NCBI GenBank assembly: GCA_934525735.1
Contig: CAKSZM010000071.1
Span: forward strand, 1-9,424
Origin: an uncultured Faecalibacterium sp.
GTDB taxonomy: Bacteria; Bacillota; Clostridia; Oscillospirales; Ruminococcaceae
Direction of reading: 5' to 3'
DNA: 9,424 nucleotides
In this document: piece by piece, positions 7,354 through 9,424 of the stretch
Position numbering within the stretch: the stretch's first letter is position 1
Layout: the number at the start of each line of letters is the position of its first letter
Program-made: the position numbers and the translations under genes
The notes under the pieces: model-generated
Seen by the model: the letters and a program-made list of their open reading frames with translations, nothing else
Database searches by the model: none
Told to the model about the DNA's origin: nothing

Positions 7354-7932
7354 TTACCCGTTATACTTGCTCTGCGCAAGTCCCAGTTTGCCGTCCATGA
7401 TGAGCTTTGCGGCGGCTTCCAGATCCGGGTAACGGTCAGCAAGGGCCTTGGCGTCCTCGGCGGGGAACCTGCCCAGCACCCACGCGGCCAGATCGTAATC
7501 CGGGTGCGGCTTTGCACCCACGCCGATGCGGATGCGGGGGAAGCCCTCGCCGCCCAGCCGGGCGATGATGCTCTTCAGGCCGTTGTGCCCGCCTGCCGAG
7601 CCGGAGGGGCGGATGCGCAGCTTGCCGGGAGCCTGCGTGATATCATCGCACAGGACGATGACGTGGTCGGCGGGGATCTTGAAGAATGCCGCCATGGGGG
7701 CGATGGAATCGCCCGAAAGGTTCATGTAGGTCAGGGGCTTGAGCAGCACGACCTTGTGTCCGTCCGCTTCGCCCTGCCCCCACAGACCCTGAAATTTTGT
7801 CTTGGAGACGGAAATGCCCCACTTGTCGGCGAGGTAGTCCAGTGCGGCATAGCCCGCGTTGTGGCGGGTGCCGTCGTATTTCGGCTCCGGATTGCCCAGA
7901 CCGGCAATGAGCCAGATATCATTTGTATTCAT
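7354..7932 (-). CDS. pth: Peptidyl-tRNA hydrolase
   Basis: Pth cleaves the ester bond of peptidyl-tRNA released from stalled ribosomes and recycles the tRNA; it is an essential cytoplasmic enzyme. At 192 residues it is the normal bacterial length. The signature blocks are all present: GLGNP (11-15, Asn14), TRHNAG with the catalytic histidine at 24, 'KPLTYMN' with Asn71, the 'CDDITQAPG' block whose Asp96 matches E. coli Asp93, and GSAGGHNGLKS with Asn117. The start is the ATG preceded by AAAGGGA at suitable spacing. The gene follows a promoter with a perfect TATAAT and leads the pth-mfd unit, the same order as B. subtilis spoVC-mfd (there with the small gene fin between). Nothing in it looks abnormal. 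Confidence 0.98.
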   Translation of the reverse strand: MNTNDIWLIAGLGNPEPKYDGTRHNAGYAALDYLADKWGISVSKTKFQGLWGQGEADGHKVVLLKPLTYMNLSGDSIAPMAAFFKIPADHVIVLCDDITQAPGKLRIRPSGSAGGHNGLKSIIARLGGEGFPRIRIGVGAKPHPDYDLAAWVLGRFPAEDAKALADRYPDLEAAAKLIMDGKLGLAQSKYNG

Positions 7933-7975
7933 AGAGTCCCTTTATTGTTTCTGATAAGATTTCGAACAATATGAT

Positions 7976-7984
7976 ATTATAACA
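7976..7984 (-). promoter_or_regulatory. Probable extended -10 promoter for pth-mfd
   Basis: Read on the - strand, the sequence TGTTATAAT has a perfect TATAAT (7981-7976) with the TG of an extended -10. No convincing -35 hexamer lies upstream; that position is occupied by a T-run and an alternating CG tract (7985-7994). The predicted leader to the pth ATG is about 37 nt. Its place directly after the terminator of the upstream unit supports an independent promoter. Confidence 0.57.
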
Positions 7985-8016
7985 TGCGCGCGCGAAAAAA
8001 GAAATCCATTTATAAG

Positions 8017-8049
8017 AAAAAGCCTGCTTCTCAGAAAGAAACAGGCTTT
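8017..8049 (-). terminator. Intrinsic terminator of the glmU-like / small-protein unit
   Basis: Read on the - strand, AAAGCCTG (8049-8042) pairs with CAGGCTTT (8026-8019). After one mismatch an extra TTCT/AGAA stem forms, and the right arm runs into five T (8021-8017). It starts 12 bases beyond the stop of the 52-residue frame. This both separates the glmU-like unit from pth and supports that small frame as the last gene of its transcript. Confidence 0.87.
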
Positions 8050-8061
8050 GAAAATACAAGG

Positions 8062-8220
8062 TCATTTAGGCGAATCAGGATCCTGAGTCAAGACAGAAAG
8101 CAAATCCTCCAGCAGAGCATTGGTAAGTTTCTGCTGCTCTTTCAAGGCAATGGTTTCTTCCAACAGCTTCTCGGTGAGCTTCTTTTGTTCGGACAGAAGA
8201 TAGTAATATTCCATAGCCAT
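8062..8220 (-). CDS. Small helical protein of 52 residues, unknown function
   Basis: The frame begins MAMEYYYLLSEQKKL and ends in TQDPDSPK before a TGA. It is rich in Leu, Glu, Lys and Gln with hydrophobics spaced 3-4 apart over roughly residues 8-46, so a single amphipathic helix or short coiled coil is likely. There is no signal peptide, metal-binding motif or membrane segment. A GGAAGGG ribosome binding site (8237-8231) lies 10 bases before the chosen ATG; an in-frame ATG at 8229 would add three residues but sits against the site, and one at 8214 is also possible. It lies 39 bases downstream of the glmU-like gene and 12 bases before an intrinsic terminator, so the layout is that of a real last gene of an operon. 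I do not recognise the family. It may be a partner of the upstream acetyltransferase or simply a co-transcribed orphan. Confidence 0.58.
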   Translation of the reverse strand: MAMEYYYLLSEQKKLTEKLLEETIALKEQQKLTNALLEDLLSVLTQDPDSPK

Positions 8221-8259
8221 GATGAGCATTCCCTTCCGTGCTGTTCAGAACAATACCGT

Positions 8260-9018
8260 TTACTTTCCCTGCTCGTCTTCCAGCTTTTTCTTCTTGGCAA
8301 TGTAAGCTTCCATCTTGGGAGCAGCCCAGCCGTCCAGATTGGTCTGGCGGTCGCGGGCGATGCCCAGCGCCTGCGCGGGAACATCCTTGGTGATGGTGCT
8401 GCCGGCGGCAGTATAAGCGCCGTCGCCCACCTTGACCGGAGCCACGAGGTTGGTGTTGCAGCCGATGAAGCAGTAGTCGCCGATCGTGGTGCGGAACTTG
8501 TCCTTGCCGTCATAGTTGCAGGTGACGGTGCCGCAGCCGAAGTTGCAGTACTTGCCTACATCGCTGTCGCCGATGTAGGTCAGGTGGCTCACCGTGTTGC
8601 CGCGGGCAAAGTTGGAGTTCTTGGTTTCCACATAAGCGCCCAGATGCACGCCGTAGTCGGTGGAGGTGTTCACCCGCACATGGGTGAAGGGGCCGATGTT
8701 GTTGTGGGGGCCGATGTGGCTGCCGTAGATCTGGCTGGCGTTGACCGTGGTGCCCTCCTCAATGATGCTGTCCTCGACGAGGGTGTTGGGGCCGATGACG
8801 CAGCCCGCGCCGATGACGGTCTTGCCGCGCAGGATGGTGCCCGCCAGAATAACGGCACCCGGCGCGATGACCACATCCGGTGCGATCTGCACAGTGCGGC
8901 TGTCGATGATGACGCCGTTTGCAATATGCTGCAGCAGGATGACCTCGCGTGCTGCTTCGGCAGCGTCCAGCTGCTCACGCGCTGCATTCAGTGCAGCGGA
9001 AGAAACAGAATTTTCCAT
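8260..9018 (-). CDS. Stand-alone GlmU-type acetyltransferase domain (left-handed beta-helix)
   Basis: In full-length GlmU this domain acetylates glucosamine-1-phosphate using acetyl-CoA, a step toward UDP-GlcNAc for cell wall synthesis. The 252 residues match only the linker helix ('LNAAREQLDAAEAAREV', 10-26) and the C-terminal hexapeptide-repeat beta-helix (about 35-225). The N-terminal uridylyltransferase half of GlmU (about 220-230 residues) is absent. All acetyltransferase active-site residues known from E. coli GlmU have equivalents: Arg115 (R333), Lys133 (K351), the catalytic His145 (H363) in 'SHLTYIGD', Tyr148 (Y366), Asn159 (N377) and Lys174 (K392). 'FIGCNTNLVAPV' and 'AAGSTIT' are as in Firmicutes GlmU. 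A GGAGGGGAGA ribosome binding site fits the ATG start. No remnant of the missing half is found upstream. The enzyme should be active, but its acceptor could be glucosamine-1-phosphate or another amino sugar. The missing uridylyltransferase would be encoded elsewhere. It is first of two genes ahead of a terminator. Confidence 0.92.
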   Translation of the reverse strand: MENSVSSAALNAAREQLDAAEAAREVILLQHIANGVIIDSRTVQIAPDVVIAPGAVILAGTILRGKTVIGAGCVIGPNTLVEDSIIEEGTTVNASQIYGSHIGPHNNIGPFTHVRVNTSTDYGVHLGAYVETKNSNFARGNTVSHLTYIGDSDVGKYCNFGCGTVTCNYDGKDKFRTTIGDYCFIGCNTNLVAPVKVGDGAYTAAGSTITKDVPAQALGIARDRQTNLDGWAAPKMEAYIAKKKKLEDEQGK

Positions 9019-9230
9019 GAATAAGATCTCCCCTCCGGCACAGAAACTCCCGGCGGCTGCGGTTTCCGGCGGACCCGGAAAAATGTTGCTGCGGCATCCT
9101 GCGATGCATACAACAGGAGCTATTTGCCGACAAAAAAGAATGATTGAAATTTCAGGGATAGAAAGTTGTATCCAACAGACGAAGAAATCGCGTCGGAAAA
9201 CGAAAAACCTCTCGAACTTTCTCCCATTCT

Positions 9231-9259
9231 ATATTACCGGAAAACTTGGCAAAATTCAA
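9231..9259 (-). promoter_or_regulatory. Possible leftward promoter for the glmU-like gene
   Basis: On the - strand TTGAAT (9259-9254) and TAATAT (9236-9231) are separated by 17 bases; each matches its consensus at 4 of 6 positions. A competing reading pairs TTGCCA with TAGAAT at 15 bases. Either would give the glmU-like gene a leader of about 200 nt. This is the best candidate in an AT-rich stretch, so chance matches are a real risk. Confidence 0.35.
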
Positions 9260-9304
9260 GTGATTTGCATAAAAAATATCAATCAAATTCGGGATTTTGC
9301 ACGG

Positions 9305-9332
9305 TGGAAACGGATGGATTTTCTGGTATAAT
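9305..9332 (+). promoter_or_regulatory. Probable rightward extended -10 promoter
   Basis: TGGTATAAT (9324-9332) gives a perfect TATAAT with an extended -10 TG. A weak TGGAAA -35-like hexamer (9305-9310) lies 16 bases upstream. It points out of the window to the right, divergent from the glmU-like gene, so a rightward gene or RNA must begin near 9339. Confidence 0.55.
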
Positions 9333-9344
9333 AGTTTAGCATTC

Positions 9345-9424
9345 ATGAAACAATGTTCATCGGTCGAGTTTTTAAGACAAGGCAAACGATGAGACTGCGG
9401 TGCGGCTGTGCTGCAGTCACGAAT
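9345..9424 (+). other. Start of a rightward transcript with two overlapping short frames
   Basis: Just after the predicted start of transcription, an ATG at 9345 opens a 15-codon frame (MKQCSSVEFLRQGKR) ending in TGA at 9390-9392. That stop overlaps a second ATG at 9389 (ATGA). The second frame (MRLRCGCAAVTN) is still open at the window end. It begins inside an 11-bp imperfect hairpin (9393-9418, GACTGC/GCAGTC plus inner wobble pairs, GGCT loop) that holds its Cys codons. No clear ribosome binding site precedes the first ATG; the second has AAGG about 7 bases upstream. This could be a leader peptide with attenuator structure, the start of an ordinary gene, or an untranslated RNA. The window ends too soon to decide. 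Confidence 0.3.

Larger units (their letters stand above)
9019..9424. other. Divergent intergenic region upstream of the glmU-like gene
   Basis: Over 400 bases without a convincing full-length gene. From about 9120 to 9345 it is clearly richer in A and T than the flanking genes. Close to the glmU-like gene lies a perfect inverted repeat, TTTCCGG-CGGAC-CCGGAAA (9063-9081), with no T-run, so it is not a terminator; in the leader RNA it would form a 7-bp hairpin. A leftward and a rightward promoter candidate and two short rightward frames are listed separately. A 77-codon leftward frame (9152-9385) covers the rightward promoter, has no family resemblance and is not considered a gene. Confidence 0.6.

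Noticed and set aside
7983..7994. Alternating CATGCGCGCGCG tract as a possible Z-DNA element
   Set aside because: Only about 12 bases long and next to the pth promoter in a GC-rich genome; too short to claim a structure or function.
7984..9024. Rightward 346-codon frame opposite the small gene and the glmU-like gene
   Set aside because: The Val/Ala/Gly/Asp pattern is the mirror of the hexapeptide repeats on the other strand, and it crosses a clear leftward terminator.
9152..9385. Leftward 77-codon frame in the intergenic region
   Set aside because: It overlies the rightward TATAAT promoter, has AT-driven composition, no family resemblance and no convincing ribosome binding site. The A/T-rich sequence explains it.

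Overview
The window looks like chromosomal core DNA of a GC-rich, low-GC-lineage Gram-positive gut bacterium of the Clostridia. Oscillospiraceae such as Faecalibacterium or a close relative fits best. This is inferred from the Firmicutes-type GlmU, Pth and Mfd sequences, the AGGAGG-type ribosome binding sites, the high GC content of the genes, and a GGGAG-rich hairpin repeat of a kind I associate with Faecalibacterium-type genomes. No search was run, so the genus is tentative. I see no phage, transposase, CRISPR array, rRNA or tRNA.

Left part (1-2524, + strand): the 3' part of tatC (twin-arginine translocase), ending in 16 consecutive acidic residues and followed by a strong intrinsic terminator. 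Next is a self-contained unit: a promoter, a cytoplasmic family 2 glycoside hydrolase, and a long hairpin terminator shared with the convergent gene.

Middle and right part (2604-9018, - strand), in transcription order from the right: a stand-alone GlmU-type acetyltransferase domain, a 52-residue helical small protein, a terminator, a new promoter, pth (peptidyl-tRNA hydrolase), mfd (transcription-repair coupling factor), a palindrome-rich repeat, and a PrsA/SurA-like lipoprotein. This resembles the classic Firmicutes order glmU-prs-pth-mfd-(prsA)-spoVT. Here prs is absent between the glmU-like gene and pth, the glmU-like gene lacks its uridylyltransferase half, and a small unnamed gene has taken the intervening place.

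Right edge (9019-9424): a relatively AT-rich divergent intergenic region. It has a possible leftward promoter giving the glmU-like gene a leader of about 200 nt, and a good rightward extended -10 promoter. The rightward promoter drives a short open frame overlapping (ATGA) a second Cys-containing frame that runs off the window.

Most of the window is ordinary housekeeping sequence. The points most worth checking are the hairpin repeat fused to the mfd stop codon, the stand-alone GlmU acetyltransferase domain, the small protein next to it, the lipoprotein with a degenerate parvulin domain, and the possible leader at the right edge.
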